Positions 43,509-52,602 of a stretch of 64,000 bases of DNA are shown piece after piece. Location of the stretch: positions 1,178,001-1,242,000 of the forward strand of contig CAKNFJ010000001.1 of assembly GCA_930633495.1 (NCBI GenBank), read 5' to 3'. Origin of the DNA: Hyphomicrobiales bacterium (lineage in GTDB: Bacteria > Pseudomonadota > Alphaproteobacteria > Rhizobiales > Beijerinckiaceae). Every line of letters begins with the position of its first letter. The stretch's first letter is position 1. Under the pieces are notes generated by a model. It did no database searches. It had not been told where the DNA came from and saw only the letters and a program-made list of their open reading frames with translations. A program made the position numbers and the translations under genes.

Positions 43509-43640
43509 CGTTCCCGCACCGCTATGTCGGCACGGACGGACAGGCCCGCGCCGCTCGCGCTTGACGAGCCTGCGTCGGAGGGGCTCTCGTGCGCCGGGCG
43601 AGACCCGCCGAAGAGCCCCGGGGAAGGACAGCAGCGCACC

Positions 43641-44609
43641 ATGACGTTCGCCGTCACTCTGGCCGATATCCAGGCCGCGGCCGCGCGCATCGCCGGCAAG
43701 ATCCGCCGCACGCCGACCTATCACAGCGCGGGCCTCTCCGCGCGGCTCGGTGTCGAAACCTGGGTGAAGGTCGAGAGCCTGCAGCTCGGCGGTTCCTTCA
43801 AGGTTCGCGGTTGCTACAATAAGCTGATGGGATTGAGCGAAGCCGAGCTGAAGCGCGGCATCGTCACCGTCTCAGGCGGAAATCATGCCATCGCGGTGTC
43901 GCTCGTCGCGCGCGCCATGGGCGCCCGCGCGCTCGTGCTGATGCCCAGGGCTACGCCCCCGCTCAACATCGGCCTGGCGCAGCAGGCGGGCGGAGAGGTC
44001 GAGCTCTGCGAGGATTCGGTCGCCGCCTTCGCCAAGGCCGAGGACTATGCCCTGCAAGGCATGACCCATGTTCATTCCTATGACGACCCGGCCATCATCG
44101 CCGGCCATGGAACACTCGGCCTCGAACTCGCGGCCGATGCCGGCGGCCGGCTCGACCATGTCTTCATCTCGATCGGCGGCGGCGGCTTCTCGGCCGGTGT
44201 CGGGGCGGCGCTGAAGGGGCTCGATCCCGCCGTACGCCTGCATGGCGTGGAGACCGAGGGCGCGACGACGATGACGCAGGCGCTCGCGGCCGGCCAGCCG
44301 GTCGCGATCCGCCCGACCTCGATCGCGCGCACGCTGGGGGCGCCTTTCGCGACCGAGCGCACGATCGCGGCCGCGCGGCAATTCCTCGAGGAGATCGTGA
44401 CGGTGCCGGATGCGGAGGCTGTCCGCGAACTCGTCTGGGTGCTCCAGAACGGGCGCGTGCTGCTGGAGCCGGCAGCGTCCTGCGTCGTCGCCGCGGCGCT
44501 GGCGCGCAAGGACAGCTTCCGGCCCGGCGAGCGCATTTGCCTCGTGCTCTGCGGATCGAACGTCGCGCTGGAGGACATCGCCCGCTGGCGCACGGAGTTC
44601 GCGATCTAG
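43641..44609 (+). CDS. Threonine/serine dehydratase-like PLP enzyme
   Basis: A 322-residue fold-type II PLP enzyme. The PLP lysine is in 'LGGSFKVRGCYN' (about residue 57), the glycine loop in 'SGGNHAIAVSLVARA', and the phosphate-binding loop in 'ISIGGGGFSAGVG'. This matches catabolic threonine dehydratase/serine racemase relatives and lacks the ACT domains of biosynthetic IlvA. Likely deaminates threonine or serine; substrate not fixed by sequence. ATG 43641 fits the family N-terminus ('TLADIQAAAARIAGKIRRTPTY'). Confidence 0.88.
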   Translation: MTFAVTLADIQAAAARIAGKIRRTPTYHSAGLSARLGVETWVKVESLQLGGSFKVRGCYNKLMGLSEAELKRGIVTVSGGNHAIAVSLVARAMGARALVLMPRATPPLNIGLAQQAGGEVELCEDSVAAFAKAEDYALQGMTHVHSYDDPAIIAGHGTLGLELAADAGGRLDHVFISIGGGGFSAGVGAALKGLDPAVRLHGVETEGATTMTQALAAGQPVAIRPTSIARTLGAPFATERTIAAARQFLEEIVTVPDAEAVRELVWVLQNGRVLLEPAASCVVAAALARKDSFRPGERICLVLCGSNVALEDIARWRTEFAI

Positions 44610-44625
44610 AATCTGCTTCGTTTTC

Positions 44626-44678
44626 ATGGAACCGCGCCGTCATTCCGGGTCAAGCACAGAATGACGGCGTGGTTCCGT
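44626..44678. terminator. Long hairpin after the dehydratase gene (repeat or terminator)
   Basis: Left arm 44626-44645 and right arm 44659-44678 pair over 20 bp with two mismatches that would be G-U in RNA on one strand, and a 13-nt loop. It begins 17 bp after the dehydratase stop. There is no T-run, so it may act as a repeat-derived attenuator or simply be a REP-like element ('GTCATTC' core). Confidence 0.6.
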
Positions 44679-44786
44679 GTCAAATCAGCAGCCTCTAGCC
44701 TCGGCAGCCTCGGCGGCGGTCGCCGGCGGCTCGGAGCGGTGCGCGATGCGGATGCCACGCTAGGCTGAGCCCGGCGAGAAGCGCCG

Positions 44787-45236
44787 TCAGTTGCTGCTTC
44801 GGGCGAGCCTCGCATAGCGGCTGCGCTTGCTGGCGGACGCGTAACGGCTGCGCTTGTGCCCGTACCAGGAGATCTCGCGCTCTCCGACATCGGCATGAAC
44901 GAGCCCGTTCGAATAGGTGCCGACGCCACCGACATTGGCCAGCGAGCGCGCGGCGGCGGCAGCCTTGCGCGGCGAGGTCGCCAGCGGCCGGAAGTCGACC
45001 GCCCGGCCGCTATAGTGCTGCGAATGGCGAGCGTGCCGGCCTCCGCAGGTCGAGGTGATCTGGACTGGGCCGATTTTCGCGACGAGTTCGGACATCATCG
45101 CGATGGTCTCGGGCTTCAGGCAATGCAGGCCTTTGACCTGCGGCTGGAAGGAGATTTTTTGGGAGGGAATATCTGCCAAGGCAACGACGGGCGAAAAGCC
45201 GAATACCAACGCAAGCAACAACGAGCGACGCATCAT
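44787..45236 (-). CDS. M15 family (D-Ala-D-Ala carboxypeptidase-like) peptidase
   Basis: A 149-residue exported protein with a signal peptide ending near 'SPVVALA'. The M15 zinc site is seen in 'RHSQHYSGRAVDFRPL' (His and Asp ligands) and 'NGLVHADVGEREISWYG' (third His, catalytic Asp). It is the small 'peptidase_M15_3' form and probably trims peptidoglycan peptides; no cell-wall-binding domain is visible. The basic C-terminus ('KRSRYASASKRSRYARL') is repetitive. ATG 45236 and the next codon are equal start choices. Confidence 0.85.
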   Translation of the reverse strand: MMRRSLLLALVFGFSPVVALADIPSQKISFQPQVKGLHCLKPETIAMMSELVAKIGPVQITSTCGGRHARHSQHYSGRAVDFRPLATSPRKAAAAARSLANVGGVGTYSNGLVHADVGEREISWYGHKRSRYASASKRSRYARLARSSN

Positions 45237-45550
45237 CTACCAAACATGTAAGGGAAAAAAGCGAAGGATCAGACCAGAGATTCTCGATGGTCCGAGCGGA
45301 TGGCGCTTCCGCTATTCGTCAAGGAAGGCCAAATCATGACGACAACCTTTCGCCACTATTAAGCTACCGCAATCCTGATCGCTCCGGACGTTTGGGCAAC
45401 TTGCCCATCACCTTCCCGGAAGCCCCCGCCATTCCGCCGAAGCCAACCCCCTGCGCGCTGCCGGCTTGGACAGGCGGGCAAAGCCTGGGCTAGCCTGCCG
45501 GACGGCACCCGCTTTCTGCGCGGTCGCCCCATGCCATCTCAGAGGATACG
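45237..45550. other. Intergenic region between the M15 and M20 genes
   Basis: About 314 bp, divergent promoters for the two peptidase-type genes. The GC content is lower near 45237-45370, where the M15 promoter should be. No gene, strong hairpin or recognisable operator was seen. Confidence 0.5.
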
Positions 45551-46726
45551 ATGCCCAAGACCGACATCATCGCGGCGCTGACCCCCGAAATCACCGCGAT
45601 CCGCCGCGACATCCACCGCCACCCCGAGTTGATGTACGACGTCCACCGCACCGCCGGCCTCGTGGCCGAGAAGCTGAAGGAATGGGGCGCCGACGAGGTG
45701 GTCACCGGCATCGGCCAGACCGGCGTGGTCGGCGTCATCAAGGGCAAGGGCCAGGGCTCCGGCAAGGTCATCGCCATGCGCGCCGACATGGACGCGCTGC
45801 CGATCCACGAGGAGACCAATCTCGAGCATCGCTCGACCGTTCCCGGCAAGATGCATGCCTGCGGCCATGACGGCCACACCGCCATGCTGCTCGGCGCCGC
45901 CAAATACCTGACGCAGACCCGCGACTTCGACGGAACCGCCGTGCTGATCTTCCAGCCCGCGGAAGAAGGCGGCGCCGGCGCCAAGGCGATGATCGACGAC
46001 GGGATGATCACCCGCTTCGGCATTCAGGAAGTCTACGGCATGCACAACAAGCCGGGCGTGCCCGTCGGCAAATTCGAGATCCGCAAGGGTCCCGCCATGG
46101 CGGCCGCCGACCAGCTCCATATCAAGATCGAGGGCCTGGGCGGGCATGCCGCGGCGCCGCATCGCGTCAACGACCCGATCGTCGCCTCCTGCGCGCTCGT
46201 CACGGCTCTGCAGACCATCGCCTCGCGCAATGCCGATCCGCTCGATTCGATCGTCGTGTCGGTGACGGCGCTCAATGCCGGCGAGGCCTTCAACGTCATT
46301 CCGCAGACCGCGGAGATCAAGGGCTCGGTGCGCACGCTGACGCCGGAGACCCGCGACCTCGCCGAGAAGCGCATCGCCGAGATCGTCGAGGGCGTGATGA
46401 AGGCCTTCGACATGAAGTACGAGCTCAACTACCGCCGCGGCTATCCGGTGACCTTCAACCATGCGGGCCAGACCGATTTCGCCACCAGCGTGACGAAGGA
46501 AGCCTTCGGTTCGGACTCGATCAACACCAACGTGCCGCCGACCATGGGCTCGGAGGACTTCTCCTACATGCTCGAGGAGCGCCCCGGCGCCTTCATCAAT
46601 ATCGGCAACGGCGATTCGGCGGGCCTGCACAACCCGGCCTACGAGTTCAACGACGCGGCAATCCCGGTCGGCGTGAACTACTGGGCGAGCCTGATCGAGA
46701 TCTCGATGCCGCAGCGCGCGGCCTGA
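45551..46726 (+). CDS. M20 family amidohydrolase (hippurate hydrolase/aminoacylase-like)
   Basis: A 391-residue zinc/manganese peptidase family M20D enzyme. Metal ligands are in 'MHACGHDGHTAMLL', 'QPAEEGGAGAKAMIDDG' and 'GSEDFSYMLE'; the dimerisation domain holds 'GLGGHAAAPH'. It hydrolyses N-acyl amino acids or peptides; substrate unknown. It is followed after 11 bp by an FAD oxidoreductase gene, suggesting an operon for amino-acid derivative breakdown. Confidence 0.93.
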   Translation: MPKTDIIAALTPEITAIRRDIHRHPELMYDVHRTAGLVAEKLKEWGADEVVTGIGQTGVVGVIKGKGQGSGKVIAMRADMDALPIHEETNLEHRSTVPGKMHACGHDGHTAMLLGAAKYLTQTRDFDGTAVLIFQPAEEGGAGAKAMIDDGMITRFGIQEVYGMHNKPGVPVGKFEIRKGPAMAAADQLHIKIEGLGGHAAAPHRVNDPIVASCALVTALQTIASRNADPLDSIVVSVTALNAGEAFNVIPQTAEIKGSVRTLTPETRDLAEKRIAEIVEGVMKAFDMKYELNYRRGYPVTFNHAGQTDFATSVTKEAFGSDSINTNVPPTMGSEDFSYMLEERPGAFINIGNGDSAGLHNPAYEFNDAAIPVGVNYWASLIEISMPQRAA

Positions 46727-46737
46727 CGAAGCGCGCG

Positions 46738-47841
46738 ATGAGCGACATCGATTGCCTGGTGATCGGGGCCGGCGTCGTCGGCCTCGCGGTTGCCCGCGAG
46801 CTGGCGCTCGCCGGGCGCGAGGTCGTCATCGCGGAGGCCGCCGACGGCATCGGCACCCAGACCTCGGCGCGCAACTCCGAGGTCATCCATGCCGGGATCT
46901 ATTACCCGCCCGGCTCGCTGAAGGCCCGCGTCTGCGTCGCGGGCCGCAGGAAGCTTTATCATTACCTGCAAGAGCGTGGCTTGCCGCACAAGGCCTGCGG
47001 CAAGCTGATCGTCGCTACCTCGGAGGCGCAGAAGCCGGCGCTGGAGACGATCATGGCCCGCGCGCAGGCTTCGGGCGTCGACACGCTGCGCTGGCTCTCC
47101 GGTGCCGAGGCGAAGGCGATGGAACCGGAGGTGCGCTGCGAGATCGCCCTGCTCTCACCCGAGACCGGGGTGGTCGACAGCCATGCGCTGATGCTCTCGC
47201 TGCTCGGCGAATGCGAAGCGGCCGGCGGCTCGCTCGCGCTGAACACGCCGATCACCGGCTGGCGGCGCGAGGCGGAGGGTTTCAGCGTTGATTTCGGCGG
47301 CGAAGATCCGGCGACCTATAGCGTGCGGACCGTGGTCAATTCGGCCGGCCACGGCGCGCCGAAGCTGCTCGGCCTGCTCGACGGCTTCCCGGCGCAGCAT
47401 GTGCCGGTGCAGCATTATGCCAAGGGCAATTATTTCGCGCTGACGGGCAAGCAGCCCTTCACGCATCTGGTCTATCCGGTGCCGGAAGCGGCGGGCCTGG
47501 GCATCCACGCCACCATCGACATGGGCGGGCGCGTCAAGTTCGGCCCCGATGTCGAATGGGTCGAGCACGATCAGGATCTGGTCGTCGATCCGCAGCGGGC
47601 CGAGAAGTTCTATGCCGCGATCCGGACCTATTGGCCGGCCCTGCCGGATGGTGCGCTGGTCGCGGACTATGCCGGCATCCGGCCGAAGCTGCACGGACCG
47701 ACCGAGCCGATGCCGGATTTCCGCATCGACGGCCCGAAGCTGCATGGCGTGCCCGAACTGGTCAACCTGCTCGGCATCGAAAGCCCGGGGCTGACCAGCT
47801 CGCTCGCGATCGCGGAGATGGTGCGCGAGAAGCTGGCGTAG
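46738..47841 (+). CDS. FAD-dependent oxidoreductase (L-2-hydroxyglutarate oxidase-like)
   Basis: A 367-residue DAO-type flavoprotein. The FAD Rossmann motif is 'CLVIGAGVVGLAVARELALAGREVVIAEA' at the N-terminus, followed by 'TSARNSEVIHAGIYYPPGSLKARVCVAGR' as in LhgO proteins and their relatives. 'GLGIHATIDMGGRVKFGPDVEWV' is also conserved. I infer oxidation of a 2-hydroxy acid to a keto acid. It is 11 bp downstream of the M20 gene on the same strand. Confidence 0.88.
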   Translation: MSDIDCLVIGAGVVGLAVARELALAGREVVIAEAADGIGTQTSARNSEVIHAGIYYPPGSLKARVCVAGRRKLYHYLQERGLPHKACGKLIVATSEAQKPALETIMARAQASGVDTLRWLSGAEAKAMEPEVRCEIALLSPETGVVDSHALMLSLLGECEAAGGSLALNTPITGWRREAEGFSVDFGGEDPATYSVRTVVNSAGHGAPKLLGLLDGFPAQHVPVQHYAKGNYFALTGKQPFTHLVYPVPEAAGLGIHATIDMGGRVKFGPDVEWVEHDQDLVVDPQRAEKFYAAIRTYWPALPDGALVADYAGIRPKLHGPTEPMPDFRIDGPKLHGVPELVNLLGIESPGLTSSLAIAEMVREKLA

Positions 47842-47864
47842 GGCGCTGTGGGACGCGAGCGCCC

Positions 47865-48509
47865 CTACCCCCTGAATTTCAGGAACGCTTCCTTCGCCTC
47901 GCGCGCCAGCGTGGTGATGCGGTTCCAGTCGCCGGAGGCGATCGCATCGGCTGGCACCAGCCAGGAACCGCCGACGCAGATCACCTGCGGCAAGGCGAGG
48001 TAATCGCCGAGATTCTTGAGGCCGACGCCGCCGGTCGGGCAGAAGCTCATTTGCGGGAACGGACCGGACAGCGCCTTCAGCGCCGGCGGGCCGCCGGCCT
48101 GCTCGGCGGGGAAGAACTTGGCCGTGGTGCGGCCGGCCGCAACGGCGCGCATGCAGTCCGAAGCCGTTGCGACGCCCGGCAGCCAGGGCAGCTCGACCTT
48201 GCGCAGCGCTTCGTCGACGCTCTCGCTGAAGCCAGGGCTGACCACGGCCTGCGCGCCGGCATCCTTGACCTGCTGAGCCTGGGCGGGCGTGACGACCGTG
48301 CCCGCCACGGCCAGCGCCTTCGGGACCGATTTCGCGATGGCCGCGAGCGCTTCCATCGCGGCCGGACGGCGCAGCGTGACTTCGACCACATCGATGCCGC
48401 CCGCGACCAGCGCATGGGCGAGATCGACGGCCCGCGAAGCGTCCTCGATCACCACGACGGGGATCACGCCGCAGCTCTTCAACCGGGCAATCGCGGCAGT
48501 CTCGTCCAT
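47865..48509 (-). CDS. eda: 2-dehydro-3-deoxyphosphogluconate aldolase
   Basis: A 214-residue class I aldolase that splits KDPG to pyruvate and glyceraldehyde-3-phosphate, the last Entner-Doudoroff step. The Schiff-base Lys is in 'TTAKFFPAEQ', the active Glu in 'VVEVTLRR', and the phosphate site in 'CPTGGVGLKNL'. ATG 48509 was chosen over the TTG at 48524. It is downstream of pgl and zwf on the same strand, without edd between them. Confidence 0.92.
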   Translation of the reverse strand: MDETAAIARLKSCGVIPVVVIEDASRAVDLAHALVAGGIDVVEVTLRRPAAMEALAAIAKSVPKALAVAGTVVTPAQAQQVKDAGAQAVVSPGFSESVDEALRKVELPWLPGVATASDCMRAVAAGRTTAKFFPAEQAGGPPALKALSGPFPQMSFCPTGGVGLKNLGDYLALPQVICVGGSWLVPADAIASGDWNRITTLAREAKEAFLKFRG

Positions 48510-48548
48510 GGCCTCGTCTTTCAATCGATCTGAGCGGGAATTCCGGCT

Positions 48549-49235
48549 CTACTCCTTCGCCCAGTAGACGTCGAGCCCCTGTGCGCGATCAAGCAGCATG
48601 TCGACCGGAAGCGGAGCCTCGCGGGCGGCAGCCTCTGCCAAGACTGCTTCCTTGGCTGCTCCGGAGATGAGCAGGCTTGCCCAGCCGGCCCCACGCAGGC
48701 GCGATGGCGAAAGCGACAGCCGCGGCGGCAGGCCCGGCGGACGGGCGATGACGATGCCGCCCTCCGGCGCAGCATTGAAAACCGCCTCCTCGCCCGGGAA
48801 AAGCGAGGCGATATGCCCGTCCGCTCCCATGCCGCTGACGAGCAGATCGATCGCCGGCAGCGCCACGAGCCTGTCGTTCAGGGTCAGCGCGGCAGCCAGG
48901 ATGTCGCCGCCGTGACCATGAAAGGACAGAAAGGTCGCGCGCCCATCCGCCAGCGGCGCGAATTGCGCGCGGATCATGCGCTCGTTCGAGGCCGCGTCGT
49001 CGGGCGGGACGAAACGCTCGTCCGTCGGCAGCAGCGTGACCTTGTCCCAGGGGAGATCGCGCTGCCCGAGCGCAGCGAGGAAGCGCGCCGGCGTCGTGCC
49101 GCCGGGCACGGCGATGAGCGCCCTGCCCTTCTCCGCGAGCAGCGCCGTCAGCCGCACCGCAACGGCCTCGGCCAGCGCTTCCGAAGCATCGGCCAGCGTG
49201 GCGAAGCGGTGCCAGGCGAGCGGCCCGGCCGTCAT
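48549..49235 (-). CDS. pgl: 6-phosphogluconolactonase
   Basis: A 228-residue SOL/DevB-type lactonase, hydrolysing 6-phosphogluconolactone. 'LIAVPGGTTPARFLAALG' and 'LLPTDERFVPPDDAASNERMIRAQF' and 'LLVSGMGADGHIASLFPG' are the family signatures. The start ATG overlaps the zwf stop by 4 nt (ATGA), so translation is coupled. Confidence 0.94.
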   Translation of the reverse strand: MTAGPLAWHRFATLADASEALAEAVAVRLTALLAEKGRALIAVPGGTTPARFLAALGQRDLPWDKVTLLPTDERFVPPDDAASNERMIRAQFAPLADGRATFLSFHGHGGDILAAALTLNDRLVALPAIDLLVSGMGADGHIASLFPGEEAVFNAAPEGGIVIARPPGLPPRLSLSPSRLRGAGWASLLISGAAKEAVLAEAAAREAPLPVDMLLDRAQGLDVYWAKE

Positions 49236-50737
49236 CCGATGAAATCCGGATCGGCCCAGGAGCGGCTGTCGCGCTCGATCAGGCCGATCGCCTGCGACGG
49301 CCCCCAGGAACCGGCGGCGTAGCGATGCGGATGCGGATAGTAATCCTGCCAGCCGGCGATGATCGGATCGACCCAGGCCCAGGCCTGCTCGACCTCGTCG
49401 CGATGCATGAACAGCGTCTGGTCGCCGCGGATGACGTCGGTCAGCAGGCGCTCATAGGCGTCGGGCGTGCGTTCGTCGAAGGCGGTGGAATAGCGTAAAT
49501 CGAGCTGGCGCGGCACGATCTTGAGCCGGCCGGAACCCGGCACCTTCATCATCAGCTGGAGCTGGACGCCGTCATTCGGCTGGAGACGGATGAAGAGGCG
49601 GTTGGCGTCGAGCCGGTCGCAGGTGCCACCACCGAAGATCGAATGCGGCACCGGCTTGAAGGTGACGGCGATCTCGGAATAGCGCTGCGCCATGCGCTTG
49701 CCGGTGCGCAGATAAATCGGGACGCCGGCCCAGCGCCAGTTGTCGACCTCGCAGCGGATGGCGACGAAGGTCTCGGTGTTCGAGCCGTGGCCGAGTTCCT
49801 CGGCATAGCCGCGCACGCGCTGGCCGTCGATCTGGCCCGGCCCGTACTGGCCGCGCACGGTGTAGCGCTGGACATCCGGCCCGACGATGGGACGCAGTGC
49901 CTTGAGCACCTTGATCTTCTCCTCGCGGACGGCGCCGGCCTCCAGCATGTTCGGCGGCTCGATGGCGAAGAGGGTAAGCAGTTGCATGAGATGGTTCTGC
50001 ACCATGTCGCGCATATGCCCGGACTTGTCGTAATAGCCGGCGCGCTGCTCCAACCCCACCGTCTCGGCCACGGTGATCTGGACATGGTCGATGTCGCGGC
50101 TCGACCAGGAGCGCTCGAACAGCGTGTTGGCGAAGCGCAGGACGAGCAGGTTCTGCACCGTCTCCTTGCCGAGATAATGGTCGATCCGGTAGGTGCGGCT
50201 CTCGGGCAGAATACGCGCGACGGCGTCGTTGATCGCACGAGCCGAGGCGAGATCGCGGCCGAGCGGCTTCTCCAGGATGACGCGCGAGGTCGGCGTCAGG
50301 ATATCGGCCTTGGCGAGATTCTCGCAGATCGGGATGAAAAGATCGGGCGGGGTCGAGAGATAGAAGGAGCGGACGCGCTCGCTCTCGCCCAGAGCCTCTT
50401 TCAGCGCGCCATAGGTCTCGGGCTTCACCGCATCGAGCATCACCGTGGTCAGGCGGCGCAGGAAGGGCTCGACCTGATCCTTCGGGATGCCCTCCTCGTC
50501 GAGGCGCCTGGCGATCTGCTTCGGCAACCCCTCGACATCCTCCTCCTTGCGCACGACGGCGAGGATGCGGCTTTCGCCGGGTAGCACCCCCTCACGATTG
50601 CGCTGGGCGAGCGCCGGGAAGAGCTTGCGCAGGGCGAGGTCGCCGCCGGCACCGAAGATCACCAGATCGAAAGGCGGAACGGGAGTTCGCTCGGGAATGC
50701 TCTCGGGCCGAAGCGCGTTGTCCACGATGGCGTCCAT
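49232..50737 (-). CDS. zwf: Glucose-6-phosphate 1-dehydrogenase
   Basis: A 501-residue NADP-dependent dehydrogenase. The dinucleotide motif is 'IFGAGGDLALRKLFPAL' and the substrate/active site is 'YRIDHYLGKETVQN' with the catalytic His. 'EKPLGRDLASARAIND' is also typical. ATG 50737 gives the standard length; the frame opens at 50794 inside a palindromic repeat. zwf-pgl-eda form a run that takes glucose-6-phosphate to KDPG products. Confidence 0.96.
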   Translation of the reverse strand: MDAIVDNALRPESIPERTPVPPFDLVIFGAGGDLALRKLFPALAQRNREGVLPGESRILAVVRKEEDVEGLPKQIARRLDEEGIPKDQVEPFLRRLTTVMLDAVKPETYGALKEALGESERVRSFYLSTPPDLFIPICENLAKADILTPTSRVILEKPLGRDLASARAINDAVARILPESRTYRIDHYLGKETVQNLLVLRFANTLFERSWSSRDIDHVQITVAETVGLEQRAGYYDKSGHMRDMVQNHLMQLLTLFAIEPPNMLEAGAVREEKIKVLKALRPIVGPDVQRYTVRGQYGPGQIDGQRVRGYAEELGHGSNTETFVAIRCEVDNWRWAGVPIYLRTGKRMAQRYSEIAVTFKPVPHSIFGGGTCDRLDANRLFIRLQPNDGVQLQLMMKVPGSGRLKIVPRQLDLRYSTAFDERTPDAYERLLTDVIRGDQTLFMHRDEVEQAWAWVDPIIAGWQDYYPHPHRYAAGSWGPSQAIGLIERDSRSWADPDFIG

Positions 50738-50787
50738 AAGTCCTGTAACTCCGTCAGGCGGTGCCAGTTCGCCGGGGCATTTCCAAC

Positions 50788-50883
50788 GCGTCATCCCGGG
50801 CTTGACCCGGGATCCATCGTAGAACGCGTCGCCCTATGATGGTTTCCGGATCGCCGCCGCTTTGCGGCTTGTCCGGAATGACG
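50788..50883. repeat. Dispersed palindromic repeat, copy B
   Basis: A 96-bp copy of the element at 40794, same orientation, between zwf and the ABC transporter operon. Block order is the same (GCGTCATCCCGGG ... TGACCCGGGATCCATCG ... CTATGATGG ... TCCGGATCG ... CTTGTCCGGAATGACG). It ends with the terminal GGAATGACG. Confidence 0.9.
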
Positions 50884-50991
50884 TCGCGTTTCCCCATCAG
50901 AACCACAAATCTAGCGCAAGGCTGCGACCAGAGTGAGACGGTTTTGCCGCGCTGCAAAGAGGGGGCGACGCAGAGCGGCTGCCCTCACAGC

Positions 50992-51744
50992 TCAGCCGGC
51001 GCGACGGAAGCCCGCGCTCGCGGCGAGCAATTGCTGGGCATAGGCCGTCTGCGGCTGGCGCGCGGCCAGCGTCTCGACCGTCATTTCCTCGACGGCGCGG
51101 CCGAACTGCATGACAAGCAGGCGCTCGCACATATGGCCGACCACGGCGAGGTCATGGCTGACGAGGATATAGGTCAGCTTGCGCTCCTGCCGCAGCGCGG
51201 CAAGCAGATTCAGCACCTCTGCCTGGATCGAGACGTCGAGCGCCGAGGTCGGCTCGTCGAGGAGCAGGATCGAGGGTTCGAGCACGAGGGCACGCGCGAT
51301 CGCGACGCGCTGGCGCTGGCCGCCCGAAAGCTGGTGCGGATAGCGGAAGCGGAAAGAGGCCGGCAGGCCAACATCGGAGAGCACCTTGCCGATGCGCGCT
51401 TCGGCATCGCGGATGCCGTGGATGGCGAGCGGCTCCGCCAGCGTGTCGTCGATCGTCTTCTTGGGGTGCAGCGAGCCGTAAGGGTCCTGGAAGACCATCT
51501 GGACGTTGCGATAGAACGCCTTGTCGCGGATTTTCGGCTGTACCGCGCCCTCGATCGCGACCTGTCCACTCCAGTCGCGGTTGAGGCCCGAGATCACGCG
51601 CAGAACGGTCGATTTGCCGGAGCCGGACTCGCCGACGAGGCCGTAGCTCTCGCCCTTGCGGACATTGAAGGAGAGGTCCTTCACGACATGGGAGTCGCCG
51701 AAGGAGACGTTGAGCTTGTCGACGGAGATCGCTGTGTTCGTCAT
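50992..51744 (-). CDS. Peptide ABC transporter ATP-binding protein (DppF-like)
   Basis: A 250-residue ABC ATPase. Walker A 'GESGSGKST', signature 'LSGGQRQRVAIARAL' and Walker B 'SILLLDEPTSALD' are intact, and the H-loop is 'VSHDLAVVGH'. 'YGSLHPKKTIDD' marks the oligopeptide-transporter subfamily. ATG 51744 overlaps the DppD-like stop (ATGA); an ATG three codons earlier is less well placed. It is the last gene of the operon. Confidence 0.92.
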   Translation of the reverse strand: MTNTAISVDKLNVSFGDSHVVKDLSFNVRKGESYGLVGESGSGKSTVLRVISGLNRDWSGQVAIEGAVQPKIRDKAFYRNVQMVFQDPYGSLHPKKTIDDTLAEPLAIHGIRDAEARIGKVLSDVGLPASFRFRYPHQLSGGQRQRVAIARALVLEPSILLLDEPTSALDVSIQAEVLNLLAALRQERKLTYILVSHDLAVVGHMCERLLVMQFGRAVEEMTVETLAARQPQTAYAQQLLAASAGFRRAG

Positions 51745-52598
51745 GCCAGCCACGCCGGGTCACGGTTGAGGGTGGCGAGCTTCACCCTGGGATGGTCGAG
51801 GTCCGGCAGGCATTCGAGCAGGCCGAGCGTGTAGGGATGGCGGCGGCCGCGCGCTGCCGGATCGGCCAGCTCGGTCGCCGGCAGCGTCTCCATGACCTTG
51901 CCGCCATACATGACGATGACGCGGTCGCAGAAGGACTGCACCAGATGCAGGTCGTGGCTGATGAAGATCAGCCCCATGCCGCGCTCGGTGACGAGATCGT
52001 CGAGGATCTTCAGGATCTGGAGCTGGACGGTGACGTCGAGCGCCGAGGTCGGCTCGTCGGCGATCAAGATCTCGGGCTCGGCGATCAGCATCATCGCGAT
52101 CATGACGCGCTGGCCCATGCCGCCCGAAACCTCATGCGGGTAAAGGTCGTAGACGCGGGCCGGCTCGCGGATCTGCACCTGCTCCAGCATGGCGAGGCTG
52201 CGCTCGCGCGCCTCGCGGCTGCCTGCCTTGCGGTGGATGCGATAGGCCTCAGCGATCTGGCTGCCGACGGTCTGGACCGGGTTGAGCGAGAATTTCGGGT
52301 CCTGCATCACCATGGAGATGTGGCGGCCGCGCAGCTTGCGCCGCGCGCCCTTGTCCATGGCCATCAGGTCCTGACCGCGAAAGCGCAGGCCGTCAGCGCC
52401 GACGACGCCGGGATGCGGGATCAGGTCGAGGATGGCGCGGCCGGTCATCGACTTGCCCGAACCTGACTCGCCGACGATACCGAGCCGTTCGCGACCGAGT
52501 GTAAAGGAGAGGCCGCGCACGGCCCGGACGACGCCGGTCGGCGTATGAAAATCGACCTTGAGGTTGTCGACTTCGAGGAGAGGCTGTTCGCTCGTCAT
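51741..52598 (-). CDS. Peptide ABC transporter ATP-binding protein (DppD-like)
   Basis: A 285-residue ABC ATPase. Walker A 'GESGSGKSMT', signature 'VSGGMGQRVMIAMML' and Walker B 'ILIADEPTSALD' are intact. The C-terminal 'HPYTLGLLECLPDLDHP' belongs to the oligo_HPY extension. It starts 4 nt after the permease stop and pairs with the DppF-like ATPase to drive uptake. Confidence 0.93.
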   Translation of the reverse strand: MTSEQPLLEVDNLKVDFHTPTGVVRAVRGLSFTLGRERLGIVGESGSGKSMTGRAILDLIPHPGVVGADGLRFRGQDLMAMDKGARRKLRGRHISMVMQDPKFSLNPVQTVGSQIAEAYRIHRKAGSREARERSLAMLEQVQIREPARVYDLYPHEVSGGMGQRVMIAMMLIAEPEILIADEPTSALDVTVQLQILKILDDLVTERGMGLIFISHDLHLVQSFCDRVIVMYGGKVMETLPATELADPAARGRRHPYTLGLLECLPDLDHPRVKLATLNRDPAWLA

Positions 52599-52602
52599 GA
52601 CG

